Source: Coleofasciculus sp. FACHB-1120 (lineage in GTDB: Bacteria; Cyanobacteriota; Cyanobacteriia; Cyanobacteriales; FACHB-T130). Taken from it: DNA of 64,000 bases. The notes under the pieces are model-generated. The model searched no databases, had not been told where the DNA came from, and saw only the letters and a list, made by a program, of their open reading frames with translations. Within the stretch, counting starts at the first letter, position 1. Every line of letters begins with the position of its first letter. The stretch covers positions 1-64,000 of the forward strand of contig NZ_JACJTV010000001.1 in the NCBI RefSeq assembly GCF_014698845.1, written 5' to 3'. A program made the translations under genes and the position numbers. Shown piece by piece: positions 36,842 through 45,526 of this stretch.

Positions 36842-38344
36842 TTATCCACCTGCGTTAGCTAAAGCCTGATCGTAAAGTGCCTTTGCTTCTGCATTAAGCT
36901 GCTCAATTTTTGCTCTTTCTTCTGAGCTTAAAGCCCGATCGGCTGTTTGAGCTACTGCCTCTATTTTCCGAACCTCTTCATATATTTTATGCCCTGCACC
37001 TGACTTAACCTCTAGAATTTGGGTTAGATGAAGTTGCAATTCCGCAATATGACCATTTGATAGCTGAACGTTTAGAAGAATATCGCGATAGCCAGCCGGA
37101 GTGGGTTGTGCAAAGCGATTCTTTTCTCGCACCAGCGTTAAATTTCTATTGCATATATCTAGCCCACCCATTAAGTCAGCAAATGACTTGTAAACAATAG
37201 AACCGCGTGCAATATCTACTAATTTAGAAACATCCCCCTTGTAATCAGCCATTGTTTTCTCCATCGCTCGTTCTCGTCCTTTTAGGGCTTGAGGTAGCTT
37301 TGCCTCCCCACCTGTCTCACTTGCAATTTGAGTGACTTTTCCGTAGAGTTCCACTTGAGCTTCTTCTGCTTGTTTGTAGAGGATGTCTAAATCTCCTGCC
37401 ACATCTCCAGTAAATCCTGCTGTTGGCTGTGCAGGACTTTGATCGCCTTGGCGCTGAATAACGGACTTTTGCTGCGGTTGCAGCGATCGCTGTACTGCAC
37501 TACCATTCTGTTGAACAACATGCGTCAACTCGTGGGCAATCAACTCTTGCCCACCCCGGCTTCCCGGTTCATACGCTCCCTCCCGGAAGAAAATATCTTG
37601 CCCAGTCGTAAATGCCTTTGCCTGGATTGAGCGATTCAGCTGGTTAGATTGAGCATCCGTATGAATCTTCACCCCACTGAAGTCAGCTCCAAATGCCTGC
37701 TCCATCGGTTCCAGGATGCTCTGTGCGAGTGGCTGTCCGCTTCCTCGTGCCTGTTGGATGCTTGCTTCGAGATCCGGTGAGGCGGGTTGCCCATCCTCAC
37801 TAGACTGACACTGTATCATCGGCTTCATCTGGAGTTCTTTTTCCTGTTCCTCTTCTGGCATCACCTCACGTTGGAGGGCGGGTACATCCAACTTTCTCAT
37901 CAAATTGTTTTCACGATTCGGGATTCCCTGTTGATGAATTGAGTTGGAGTTTTGCACCATACCAGCTTTTATGGTTTGAGCCAACTGACTTTCCGGCTGG
38001 CTAATATCCCTTCCATGACTCGGCATCGGTGCATGAAGCCGCTGCACCACTTCTGCTGCTGTCTTGTCTGCTTCCTGTTCGTATTTATCTCCAGGCTCTC
38101 CAATCGTAAGCTTCCGTTGAATCGGCGGCGGTGTTGTGATTGATGTGTTAGGACTTTGGATTGAAATATTGGCAAAATTGTGACCGAAGCGCTGGGCACT
38201 TTCTAGTTGTGCCTGTAGGTCTGGTGTTTCGTGAGTTTGGGGTTTCGCCTGAACTGCGAAAGGGCGCGGCTGAAACTGGCTATTGACTGGAACGAAAGTA
38301 GAATTTTGCGGAGCTTTTTGGGGGTCGTGCGATCGCGTTGCCAT
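36842..38344 (-). CDS. DUF4157 (eCIS core) protein with RelA/SpoT-like C-terminal domain
   Basis: Residues 1-190 are low-complexity and Gln/Pro-rich. About 200-285 is DUF4157, with FGADFSGVKIHTD, FTTGQDIFF and the zinc-peptidase-like HELTHVVQQ near residue 270; this domain marks cargo or leader proteins of extracellular contractile injection systems. From about 310 the protein changes: GRERAMEKTMADYKGD, VDIARGSIVY, PAGYRDILLNVQLSNG and AELQLHLTQI follow the order of a RelA/SpoT nucleotide pyrophosphokinase, including the catalytic glutamate of the E-x-Q motif. It is probably a toxin making ppGpp- or ppApp-like products. No injection-system genes are in the window. Confidence 0.8.
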   Translation of the reverse strand: MATRSHDPQKAPQNSTFVPVNSQFQPRPFAVQAKPQTHETPDLQAQLESAQRFGHNFANISIQSPNTSITTPPPIQRKLTIGEPGDKYEQEADKTAAEVVQRLHAPMPSHGRDISQPESQLAQTIKAGMVQNSNSIHQQGIPNRENNLMRKLDVPALQREVMPEEEQEKELQMKPMIQCQSSEDGQPASPDLEASIQQARGSGQPLAQSILEPMEQAFGADFSGVKIHTDAQSNQLNRSIQAKAFTTGQDIFFREGAYEPGSRGGQELIAHELTHVVQQNGSAVQRSLQPQQKSVIQRQGDQSPAQPTAGFTGDVAGDLDILYKQAEEAQVELYGKVTQIASETGGEAKLPQALKGRERAMEKTMADYKGDVSKLVDIARGSIVYKSFADLMGGLDICNRNLTLVREKNRFAQPTPAGYRDILLNVQLSNGHIAELQLHLTQILEVKSGAGHKIYEEVRKIEAVAQTADRALSSEERAKIEQLNAEAKALYDQALANAGG

Positions 38345-38767
38345 AGCCAGAGATAACCTCTTCTATTCAGTTCAGTTAAGGAATAATTGAGAGCCATCAG
38401 GCTCATAGATAGAACCTAAGCGAGAACTCACGGTGTAAGTAGAGTATATTTACGGATTTTCCAATTTCAAAGAGCTAGATATAGCAACACAATGTAATAA
38501 ATCAACTGTCGGAGAAGAAATCTATATCACCCAAATGTTGAGTCGAGAACCGTTTTTCCTAGTCAATTCGTTCAGGCGATCGCGATAACCAATAACAAGC
38601 GAATGGATTCTGAAAAGACTGCCATTGCTGAATTCACTTGTACTGATGAAGTTACTCCTGAACCAGACAAAGCAGTAAGGTGAGGCGTTAAGTTTGTCCA
38701 CTCCGAAAAATAGGAGTCTCTATCTTGGCTAACAACTGGGATGATCGAGCGGTTCTCGCTTGCGTTT
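38345..38767. other. 423-base gap upstream of the DUF4157 gene
   Basis: Mostly A/T-rich non-coding sequence. A 26-codon frame at 38603-38683 (MDSEKTAIAEFTC start) is open but too short and unsupported to call. TATACTCTACTT on the minus strand near 38440 could be part of the DUF4157 promoter. Confidence 0.35.
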
Positions 38768-38821
38768 AAGACATCGGGAGATTAGCGCAGAGCTAGGTCT
38801 GCGCTAATCTCCCGATGTCTT
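38768..38821 (-). terminator. 54-bp near-perfect stem-loop downstream of the STAS gene
   Basis: Arms of 24 bases (38768-38791 and 38798-38821) are perfectly complementary around a six-base GCTAGG loop, 19 bases past the STAS stop. It is far stronger than an ordinary terminator. Confidence 0.65.
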
Positions 38822-38840
38822 GAACCCTCATTGACAACTG

Positions 38841-39173
38841 CTATAACGCAAAGTTGTTCTGAGCTGATTCCAGAACGGTTTGCGTTGCCACATCCAGAAA
38901 TTCAATCGAAAGATTCTTGCCTAATGCTACGGCTCGCTTCATTCCAGCCAGTAAGCACTTGACTCCGTCCCTTTTGACGGCATTAACTGACAGCAGATCC
39001 ACTACGACGGTGTCAGTTGCCCATTCCAAGGCTTGCTCTAGAGACTTGCTGAAGGCGGGGCTGGTGACACTATCTAGACAACCGCTGGGTCTTAACACCA
39101 CTGTGCTGGGGCGAATTTCTTGGCAGATGAATTGGGTACGAGGCTTGGTGTCTGAGTTCATAATGGCTTTCAT
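38841..39173 (-). CDS. STAS-domain protein lacking the usual phosphorylation serine
   Basis: The 110-residue protein has a STAS (anti-sigma factor antagonist) fold: VVLRPSGCLDSVTSPAFSKSL and TVVVDLLSVNAVKRDGVKCLL. In SpoIIAA-type proteins the second motif is D-S-S/T-G, with a serine phosphorylated by an anti-sigma kinase. Here the corresponding place reads KRDG, so switching by phosphorylation is unlikely. No kinase or phosphatase partner is adjacent. It may be a constitutive binding partner. ATG 39173 or the in-frame ATG at 39161 could be the start. Confidence 0.8.
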   Translation of the reverse strand: MKAIMNSDTKPRTQFICQEIRPSTVVLRPSGCLDSVTSPAFSKSLEQALEWATDTVVVDLLSVNAVKRDGVKCLLAGMKRAVALGKNLSIEFLDVATQTVLESAQNNFAL

Positions 39174-39298
39174 GGGATTTTCTAAAACCTGTCGTCAATC
39201 GAGGAACACTAACCGATCTACAGACACATTCCAATAAAATCCCGAAGCTTTTGATATAAAATTTCCCTCTTGTCAAGGTTTGCGATCGCTATTTAACA

Positions 39299-40459
39299 AT
39301 GATCTCGTCCCAACCTCGGTCTGGATATACATTGCCCGTGTTTGCCTGCGCCGCCGCTATTGCCGCCCTGCGCTGGTTACGGCAAGAAGCATTACCATTG
39401 GACGCTGTGCCCGTGGATTTAATTGAACCCGCCGAAACGGCATTGATTCCCATTGAGCAGGTTGCCGGTATTGGGGAGGGAATGGCGTTAGCGATCGCTC
39501 GCAGCGATCCTGGCGATAACCTTGACCTGACCCGCAACACGCCAGTCTGGGCGCTGGTAGAAATGAAAAATGAAGGATTAAAAATTAATAATGAACAAAA
39601 AGAGTTTTTAGCTCCTCAGCCTTCAGTCTTGATCAAAGGTGGCGAAGGGATCGGGCGTTTGGTGAGTGCTGATGACCAACCGGCTATTTATCGTTATGCT
39701 CAGCGGCTGATCCAAGAAAATTTGGGGCGGATGCTGGAACCTGACGAGAAAATTCAGGTGACGATTATTTTGCCAGAAGGGCGTAAACTCGCTCAACGCA
39801 CCTCAAATGAAGCCTTTGGGGTTGTGGAAGGACTCGCCTTACTTGGAACCACCGGCATTTCCCAACCGCTGAGTGCCCCCGGACAACTGGAGGCTTTCCG
39901 TGAGGAACTGCAACAGAAGGCTAGCTGTTTTGATTGTTTGGTGTTTTGTATCGGGGAAAATGGCTTGGATCTAGCCCAGCGGTTGGGAATCAATCCTGAC
40001 AGAATGATTAAAACAGCGAACTGGCTGGGGCCATTGCTTGCATCATCAGGCGTGCAAAAAGTCAAGAATATTTTATTATTTGGCTATCACGGAAAATTAA
40101 TGAAACTGGCGGGTGGGATTTTTCACACCCATCATCACTTAGCAGATGGACGCCAGGAAATTTTGACGGCTCATTGTGCGAATCTAGGTTTGCCGACGCC
40201 GGTATTACAGGCAGTTTTGAAGAGTGCCACGGCTGAAGACGCCTTGAAATACCTGCGCCAATTGGATGCAGCAGATAGCACTGATTGGGTAGGACAAGTT
40301 TATGGCGCGATCGCTCAAAGCATTGACAAGCGATCGCACGATTACATCCATACTCACAGCGAACAACTGGTTACGGTCGGTTCCGTCCTGTTTGACCGCG
40401 ATCGCCAAATTATCGTTAAAAGTAAAACAGGTACCTCGTTACTGTATCAAGTGTGTTAA
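39299..40459 (+). CDS. cbiD: cobalt-precorrin-5B C1-methyltransferase with an in-frame insertion
   Basis: The 386-residue protein catalyses C1 methylation in anaerobic-pathway cobalamin synthesis. Family marks are SGYTLPVFACAAA, RSDPGDNLDLTRNTPVWALVE, KGGEGIGRLV, the TSNEAFGVVEGLALLGTTG loop and FGYHGKLMKLAGGIFHTHHH. Between WALVE and KGGEGIG about twenty residues (MKNEGLKINNEQKEFLAP) are extra, encoded at 39560-39630. They resemble A/T-rich intergenic repeats here (GAAATGAAAAAT also occurs at 2631-2642). The enzyme is probably still made, as the frame is intact. It stands alone, far from other cobalamin genes apart from the BtuF-like gene. Confidence 0.92.
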   Translation: MISSQPRSGYTLPVFACAAAIAALRWLRQEALPLDAVPVDLIEPAETALIPIEQVAGIGEGMALAIARSDPGDNLDLTRNTPVWALVEMKNEGLKINNEQKEFLAPQPSVLIKGGEGIGRLVSADDQPAIYRYAQRLIQENLGRMLEPDEKIQVTIILPEGRKLAQRTSNEAFGVVEGLALLGTTGISQPLSAPGQLEAFREELQQKASCFDCLVFCIGENGLDLAQRLGINPDRMIKTANWLGPLLASSGVQKVKNILLFGYHGKLMKLAGGIFHTHHHLADGRQEILTAHCANLGLPTPVLQAVLKSATAEDALKYLRQLDAADSTDWVGQVYGAIAQSIDKRSHDYIHTHSEQLVTVGSVLFDRDRQIIVKSKTGTSLLYQVC

Positions 40460-40652
40460 TTTTATATGAATACACATCAACTTAATAAATAGCAATAAAG
40501 AAGTTTTTTATCTGTCGCTGTTATCAGTGACTAGCAGTGACTAATGGAATCACGGAAGGATGGCTAATCGAATCAACAATTAGCAATTAGCCCGTCTTCG
40601 ATCGACTAAAGACTATCTGTACATCCACACTCTAGCTACTCAGGATACTCCG

Positions 40653-42260
40653 GTGACTCTACAGACTGAAACACCGCCTCAAATCGAGTATTTGGGGCAA
40701 CTAAATCGCCAAATTATTGTAATTCTAGACTTCGGCTCTCAGTATTCAGAACTGATTGCCCGCCGAATTCGGGAAACACAAGTTTACTCGGAAGTTCTTT
40801 CCTATCGCACCACTGCCGAACAGCTACGACAGCTTAATCCCAAGGGGATTATCTTCTCTGGTGGCCCAAGTTCAGTGTATGACACAGGTGCCCCCCATTG
40901 CGATCCGGAAATATGGAACCTGGGGATTCCCGTCCTGGGAGTCTGTTACGGGATGCAGATAATGGTGCAGCAATTGGGTGGGGAAGTCACCAAAGCTGAC
41001 CGGGGAGAGTATGGCAAAGCGTCCCTATTGATTGACGATCCCACCGATTTGCTCACCAATGTGGAAGATGGCACGACCATGTGGATGAGCCACGGGGACT
41101 CTGTAACCAAGATGCCATCAGGGTTTGAAGTGCTGGCACACACGATAAACACGCCAGCCGCAGCGATCGCTCACCACGAGAAAAAGCTGTACGGAGTTCA
41201 GTTCCATCCCGAAGTCGTCCACTCGATTGGGGGGATTGCCTTAATCCGCAACTTTGTCTATCACATCTGCGACTGCGAACCCACCTGGACAACAGCGGCG
41301 TTTGTTGAGGAGAGCATTCGAGAAATCCGCGCGAAAGTCGGTGATAAGCGGGTATTGCTGGCACTCTCTGGCGGCGTTGATTCTTCTACGCTTGCCTTTT
41401 TGCTGCATAAGGCGATTGGCGACCAGCTAACGTGCGTATTTATCGACCAAGGATTCATGCGTAAGTTGGAGCCAGAACGGTTAGTGAAGCTGTTCCACGA
41501 GCAATTTCACATTTCTGTCGAGTATGTGCAAGCACGCGATCGCTTCCTTAATCAAATTGAGGGAATCACCGATCCTGAAGAAAAGCGCCGCCGCATCGGA
41601 CACGAATTTATCCGCGTATTTGAAGAAGAATCTCGCCGCCTTGGCCCCTTTGACTACCTTGCCCAAGGCACTCTCTACCCCGACGTGATTGAATCAGCCG
41701 ACACGAACGTCGATCCCAAAAGTGGCGAACGGGTAGCCGTGAAAATTAAGAGTCATCACAACGTCGGCGGCTTGCCCAAAGATTTGCGCTTCAAGTTGAT
41801 TGAACCTTTGCGAAAATTGTTCAAAGATGAAGTGCGAAAAGTCGGTCGTTCGATTGGCTTGCCAGAGGAAATTGTACAACGCCAACCCTTCCCAGGACCC
41901 GGGCTAGCAATTCGTATTTTGGGCGAAGTCACAGCAGAACGGTTAAATATTCTGCGGGATGCTGACTTAATTGTTCGTCAGGAAATTAATCGCCAGGGAA
42001 TGTACCACGACTTCTGGCAAGCTTTTGCCGTGTTGCTGCCGATCCGCAGTGTGGGCGTGATGGGCGATCAGCGCACCTACGCTTACCCGATTGTCTTGCG
42101 CTTTGTTTCCAGCGAAGATGGCATGACGGCAGACTGGGCGCGTGTTCCCTACGATTTGTTGGAAACAATTTCTACCCGAATTGTGAATGAAGTTCGGGGC
42201 GTAAATCGCGTGGTTTACGACATTACTTCTAAGCCGCCTGGAACTATCGAGTGGGAATAA
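40653..42260 (+). CDS. guaA: GMP synthase (glutamine-hydrolysing)
   Basis: The 535-residue protein makes GMP from XMP and glutamine. The N-terminal class I amidotransferase domain has nucleophile Cys98 in GVCYGMQ and the HPEVVHS triad motif. The ATP pyrophosphatase domain has SGGVDSS, and the C-terminal dimer domain ends in [11 protein letters not shown], as is standard. The start codon is GTG 40653; no upstream ATG is in frame. A strong GAAA-tetraloop terminator follows. Confidence 0.97.
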   Translation: MTLQTETPPQIEYLGQLNRQIIVILDFGSQYSELIARRIRETQVYSEVLSYRTTAEQLRQLNPKGIIFSGGPSSVYDTGAPHCDPEIWNLGIPVLGVCYGMQIMVQQLGGEVTKADRGEYGKASLLIDDPTDLLTNVEDGTTMWMSHGDSVTKMPSGFEVLAHTINTPAAAIAHHEKKLYGVQFHPEVVHSIGGIALIRNFVYHICDCEPTWTTAAFVEESIREIRAKVGDKRVLLALSGGVDSSTLAFLLHKAIGDQLTCVFIDQGFMRKLEPERLVKLFHEQFHISVEYVQARDRFLNQIEGITDPEEKRRRIGHEFIRVFEEESRRLGPFDYLAQGTLYPDVIESADTNVDPKSGERVAVKIKSHHNVGGLPKDLRFKLIEPLRKLFKDEVRKVGRSIGLPEEIVQRQPFPGPGLAIRILGEVTAERLNILRDADLIVRQEINRQGMYHDFWQAFAVLLPIRSVGVMGDQRTYAYPIVLRFVSSEDGMTADWARVPYDLLETISTRIVNEVRGVNRVVYDITSKPPGTIEWE

Positions 42261-42324
42261 TAAAGTTGTAGGGATTTTTAACGCAAAGGTACCCAAAGGT
42301 TAACGCAAAGGTACGCAAAGTTTA

Positions 42325-42354
42325 AGAGATGGAGCGAAAGCTCTGTCTCTTTTT
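42325..42354 (+). terminator. guaA rho-independent terminator
   Basis: AGAGATGGAGC (42325-42335) pairs with GCTCTGTCTCT (42340-42350), including two G-U pairs, around a GAAA tetraloop and is followed by TTTT. It lies 65 bases past the stop, after two CGCAAAGGTAC repeats. Confidence 0.8.
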
Positions 42355-42410
42355 GGCTTGAAAGAGCGGTTCAACTTTATTTTGAGATAAATTATGTTTT
42401 CTTTAACTTT

Positions 42411-42460
42411 TGTGGAAAACTCGTAAAATTCTGTGGAAAAGTCCCTTCCTCTGTGGAAAA
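42411..42460. other. cluster of three DnaA boxes
   Basis: TGTGGAAAA occurs exactly at 42411-42419, 42432-42440 and 42452-42460; its complement TTTTCCACA is the cyanobacterial DnaA-box consensus. The copies are 21 and 20 bases apart, so they lie on one face of the helix. The spacers differ in sequence, which argues against simple tandem duplication. A/T-rich sequence (42375-42410) adjoins. The last box abuts the end of the CDF gene. It may be an origin part or a DnaA-binding regulatory site. Confidence 0.6.
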
Positions 42461-43411
42461 CTACCTAGATTTTGATTCTGTTTCGTAGGTAATTTGATCG
42501 GATTGGTAAGCAGGTGGCTCGATGTGAATCAAAATTCGTACGGGGCTAAATCTTTCTTCTAAGAGGTTCTCGACTTCTTCTGTAATTTGGTGGGCAGTTT
42601 CTACATCAATGGCATCTACAATCAAGTGCATTTCGATGAACACCTGACGCCCGACAACACCTCTAGAAGCAATTTCGTGACAGTTAATCACTCCTGGGAC
42701 TTGGGTAACAATCCCATGAATAGCTTCGGGCGCGATCGCCATCTCATCGACTAGCCAGGGCAAATTTTCTTTGATCACGTTCCAACCACTGCGAAACACC
42801 AACAAGGCAACCGGAAAGGAGAGAACGATATCCAACCACTGAAGTTGCGGGAGATTGAATATCTGTCCTTGCCAGACGCCTATTAACCCTGCCAAAACCG
42901 CGATCGTTACCCAAACATCGCTCATGGTGTGCTGGGCATCTGCAATCAAAATGGGGCTGCCTACCTGCTGCCCAACATGGCGCTCGTAGAACGTGACAAA
43001 AATATTTATGCCCAGTACAATCAGCAGCAACCACAGCTCTGAAGGGGAAATAATTACAGGTTTACCGCCGCTAAGGATTCGTTCAATTGCGCCTTGCAAA
43101 ATTTCAAAGCAGGCAATTCCTAAGAATGCGGCAATTCCTAACGCTCCCACGCCTTCAAATTTCTGGTGTCCGTAAGGATGATCCCGATCAGGCTGGGGTG
43201 AAGAAAATCGGCTGGCAATTAATCCCAAAATGTTGTTGGCGCTATCGGTGACGCTATGCAAGGCATCCGCTAGCAAGCTGAGAGAACCCGTCCACGACCC
43301 CAGCACTGCCTTCAACGTCATTACGAACAGATTGAGCAGTAGGGTAATGATTAAAACCTTACGCACTGCCGAGCGGTTATCTGCTACCACAGAATTTTTC
43401 TCACTCGCCAT
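42461..43411 (-). CDS. cation diffusion facilitator (CDF) metal transporter
   Basis: The 316-residue protein has six membrane helices. The metal-site motifs are LLADALHSVTDSANN (helix 2) and ADAQHTMSDVW (helix 5), followed by a cytoplasmic domain with GRQVFIEMHL and HIEPP. CDF proteins export zinc, iron, manganese or cobalt in exchange for protons. The HxxxD/DxxxD layout does not settle the metal. ATG 43411 is the start. The 3' end touches the DnaA-box cluster and converges on guaA. Confidence 0.93.
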   Translation of the reverse strand: MASEKNSVVADNRSAVRKVLIITLLLNLFVMTLKAVLGSWTGSLSLLADALHSVTDSANNILGLIASRFSSPQPDRDHPYGHQKFEGVGALGIAAFLGIACFEILQGAIERILSGGKPVIISPSELWLLLIVLGINIFVTFYERHVGQQVGSPILIADAQHTMSDVWVTIAVLAGLIGVWQGQIFNLPQLQWLDIVLSFPVALLVFRSGWNVIKENLPWLVDEMAIAPEAIHGIVTQVPGVINCHEIASRGVVGRQVFIEMHLIVDAIDVETAHQITEEVENLLEERFSPVRILIHIEPPAYQSDQITYETESKSR

Positions 43412-43534
43412 TTAGAGTTCTATGGCATTCAGTCTAAAGCTTATGGCTTCACCTTGCATCTATCCCCTTGTAAATGCTGTCTGTCTAAGTTATGAGTGAT
43501 AAGTTGATTCAAAATTCAAAACTCTTGATTGCTC

Positions 43535-43873
43535 ATGTCTTCACCACTCATTCTCAACTTAATTGAGGGTTCTGTTTCCTTCAGCTTTACGCCCCAGGCA
43601 GCGCGAGATTTACAGGGCGCGATCGCTCAGTTGATGCAGAGTCTCAAGGTCATTGCTGGTGGCGGCGGCAAAACCAATCCCCAAAAACCAATGGAATATC
43701 GATTCACCGGGGATGTCTTTCTAGAGATTTTCTGTAATCCCAATATCTGGCCGACTCCTTTTGCCGCTAAAGTTCTAATCACCCTCCGAGATGACCGCAT
43801 TCGTCTGACTACGGAGGCAGAACTCACTCGCTTAATTGAGGATGTTAATCAGTATTTAGAACAGATGGGCTAA
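43535..43873 (+). CDS. conserved cyanobacterial protein of unknown function
   Basis: A 112-residue protein with no recognised domain. SFTPQAARDLQGAIAQLM, RFTGDVFLEIFCNPNIW and the tail LTRLIEDVNQYLEQMG suggest a compact alpha/beta fold. The frame is open from TTG 43529 but ATG 43535 is preferred. It diverges from the CDF gene; nothing else links them. Confidence 0.65.
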   Translation: MSSPLILNLIEGSVSFSFTPQAARDLQGAIAQLMQSLKVIAGGGGKTNPQKPMEYRFTGDVFLEIFCNPNIWPTPFAAKVLITLRDDRIRLTTEAELTRLIEDVNQYLEQMG

Positions 43874-44138
43874 AACTGGGCGGGCCAACGCTGGTGTCTT
43901 TAGATTCTTTCTTAGGACGGATGCTACCACCCTAAAAAGTAAGCAAAATGTGCTTTGGTGCGTGCTAAATGGTAGCATATAAGACGCTAAATCCTGCGCT
44001 TGTTTACTCACTTGCCGGAAAGCTGAAAGCTAGAACCTTAAAAGTAGAACCTTAAAAGTGAGTTGTGCCGATCGATTATTTATCTAAAACGATCGCCAAG
44101 GGCTGTCTAACCTTCATTCAATCTGACTGATTTATCTA

Positions 44139-44531
44139 ATGAACTCTAATAATCTGCTGGAGTTAGTACAAAAAGGATTTCGCGTTACTTTGGGTGCAAC
44201 CGCTTCTCTAGTTGAGAGCGTACAAGACACTCAAAAGCGAGAACAAAATCTTGAGTTGCTAAAGTCAGATGTCAATCTGGTGGTTCAACAGTTAGCAGAA
44301 AAAGGAGAGATTACGGAGCAAGAAGCCCGCACTTTCCTGAATTCTCTAATGGCGCAAGCCAATAATGCAGGTAGCACACAATCTTATGGAACTCCCAGTA
44401 CCCCTGCTACAACGCCGGTAACAACAGTTGTCCAGCCAGATGTGCAGTTGGAGCTAGAGGAGCTAACTGCACAAATTGCTGCAATGCGAACTGAGATGGA
44501 AAAGCTGCGCGACCCCGACTCAGGAATTTAG
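44139..44531 (+). CDS. phasin-like helical protein
   Basis: The 130-residue protein starts with an amphipathic helix (LLELVQKGFRVTLGATASLVESV), then a long helical stretch, a Pro/Thr-rich linker (TPSTPATTPVTT) and a C-terminal coiled coil (LELEELTAQIAAMRTEMEKL). The arrangement resembles phasin-family proteins that coat polymer granules and assemble by coiled coil, but no polyhydroxyalkanoate genes are nearby and the match is by shape only. It could be another structural protein. Confidence 0.6.
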   Translation: MNSNNLLELVQKGFRVTLGATASLVESVQDTQKREQNLELLKSDVNLVVQQLAEKGEITEQEARTFLNSLMAQANNAGSTQSYGTPSTPATTPVTTVVQPDVQLELEELTAQIAAMRTEMEKLRDPDSGI

Positions 44532-44596
44532 TCAGGGATTACCAACCGCTTTATCAGAGGATTTTCCGGGGCATTTGTCGGGCTTCCTCCTAATAG

Positions 44597-44796
44597 CCTA
44601 TCCGAAAATTTTTGCTGAGCAAAACGAAGAAGTTGAAGCGTTGTCACCCATCTCAATTTGAGCAGAGATGCTGCAAAGAGACGGGCGCGAACCAACAGGT
44701 CGGCGCTTCGCTATCGCACCGCGATTTATGACAACGCTTAGGTTAACGCTCCACGGCGTTTCGCTCAGAATGATATTTTTTCTTTTCGGATAGGTC
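44597..44796. mobile_element. 200-bp MITE-like element with CCTATCCGAAAA terminal inverted repeats
   Basis: CCTATCCGAAAA at 44597-44608 is mirrored by TTTTCGGATAGG at 44785-44796. Further in, CTGAGCAAAACG is matched by CGTTTCGCTCAG, giving an extended imperfect inverted repeat. CTAA stands just outside at both ends and could be a target duplication of the YTAR type produced by some IS5-family transposases. There is no transposase inside, so it is a non-autonomous element. The rest of gap 44532-44983 is A/T-rich and empty. Confidence 0.6.
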
Positions 44797-44983
44797 TAAG
44801 AGATGAGCTTAATTATTCGCACTTGAAGAATCAGAATATTCACCAAACCGCTCTAAGTAAGAATCGACAGGTGAGGGAGTAAAAGCAGTCTTTCCTTAAG
44901 CTCGGGCAAGCGTAGAATCAAGCTTGACCTGAGTTTCACTGTTCCCAGTGGAACTGTAGGATTGTCTTAAAGGTAAAAAAATA

Positions 44984-45226
44984 TCAATCGTTTTCCCAAT
45001 GTTCTTGCCCCATCAGATCGCTGATGCGATCGCGGAGTAAGATATTGCATCTTTCTAATTCACACTCAACGCAAACCCACTCCCGTGCAGGGATGTACTG
45101 GCACAGAACGTAGATAGGTTGCTGTCGAGTCACAATTCCCTTTTCTACCAAGTGACGGGCTTCTTCTTGAAGAACGTCGATGGAGTATCGAACAGATGAT
45201 TTAAGCGCCATTGTATCAGCAGTCAT
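44984..45226 (-). CDS. DUF4327 family protein
   Basis: An 80-residue protein whose core SIDVLQEEARHLVEKGIV is followed by TRQQPIYVLCQYIPAREW and VCVECELERCNILLRDRI, which is the DUF4327 signature. This family is confined to cyanobacteria and has no known function; conserved cysteines (CQYIP, CVECELERC) are notable and could bind metal. The first methionine is used; ATG at 45211 is a possible start. It is a single gene. Confidence 0.85.
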   Translation of the reverse strand: MTADTMALKSSVRYSIDVLQEEARHLVEKGIVTRQQPIYVLCQYIPAREWVCVECELERCNILLRDRISDLMGQEHWEND

Positions 45227-45526
45227 GGTCTCAGCCTCGAAACTAACGAGCTACGACTATAACTTAATATAGTCCAATACTGCTTAGCGCGGAAATAATT
45301 TTTGAACAGTATATCAAGTTACAAATGAATTTATTCGTTTGATAAGGATTACAAAAGTCAGGGAACTTTGACATATAAATATATCCTTATGCTGATGAAA
45401 TCCTCGAATACCAAACCTATTAATAATTAAGGCTAGCGCTGGCAAATTTAAGACCCGGTAGATAAGTGGTTATGACATTGATTAAAAATATTAATCAATT
45501 GGCTGCTGAGTGCTAAATGCTAAGTG
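45227..45526. other. 300-base A/T-rich gap
   Basis: No gene is seen. Short repeats of TGCTAAGTGCTA type occur at 45508-45530. The plus-strand stretch AAAATATTAATCAATT contains a small inverted repeat. Confidence 0.35.
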
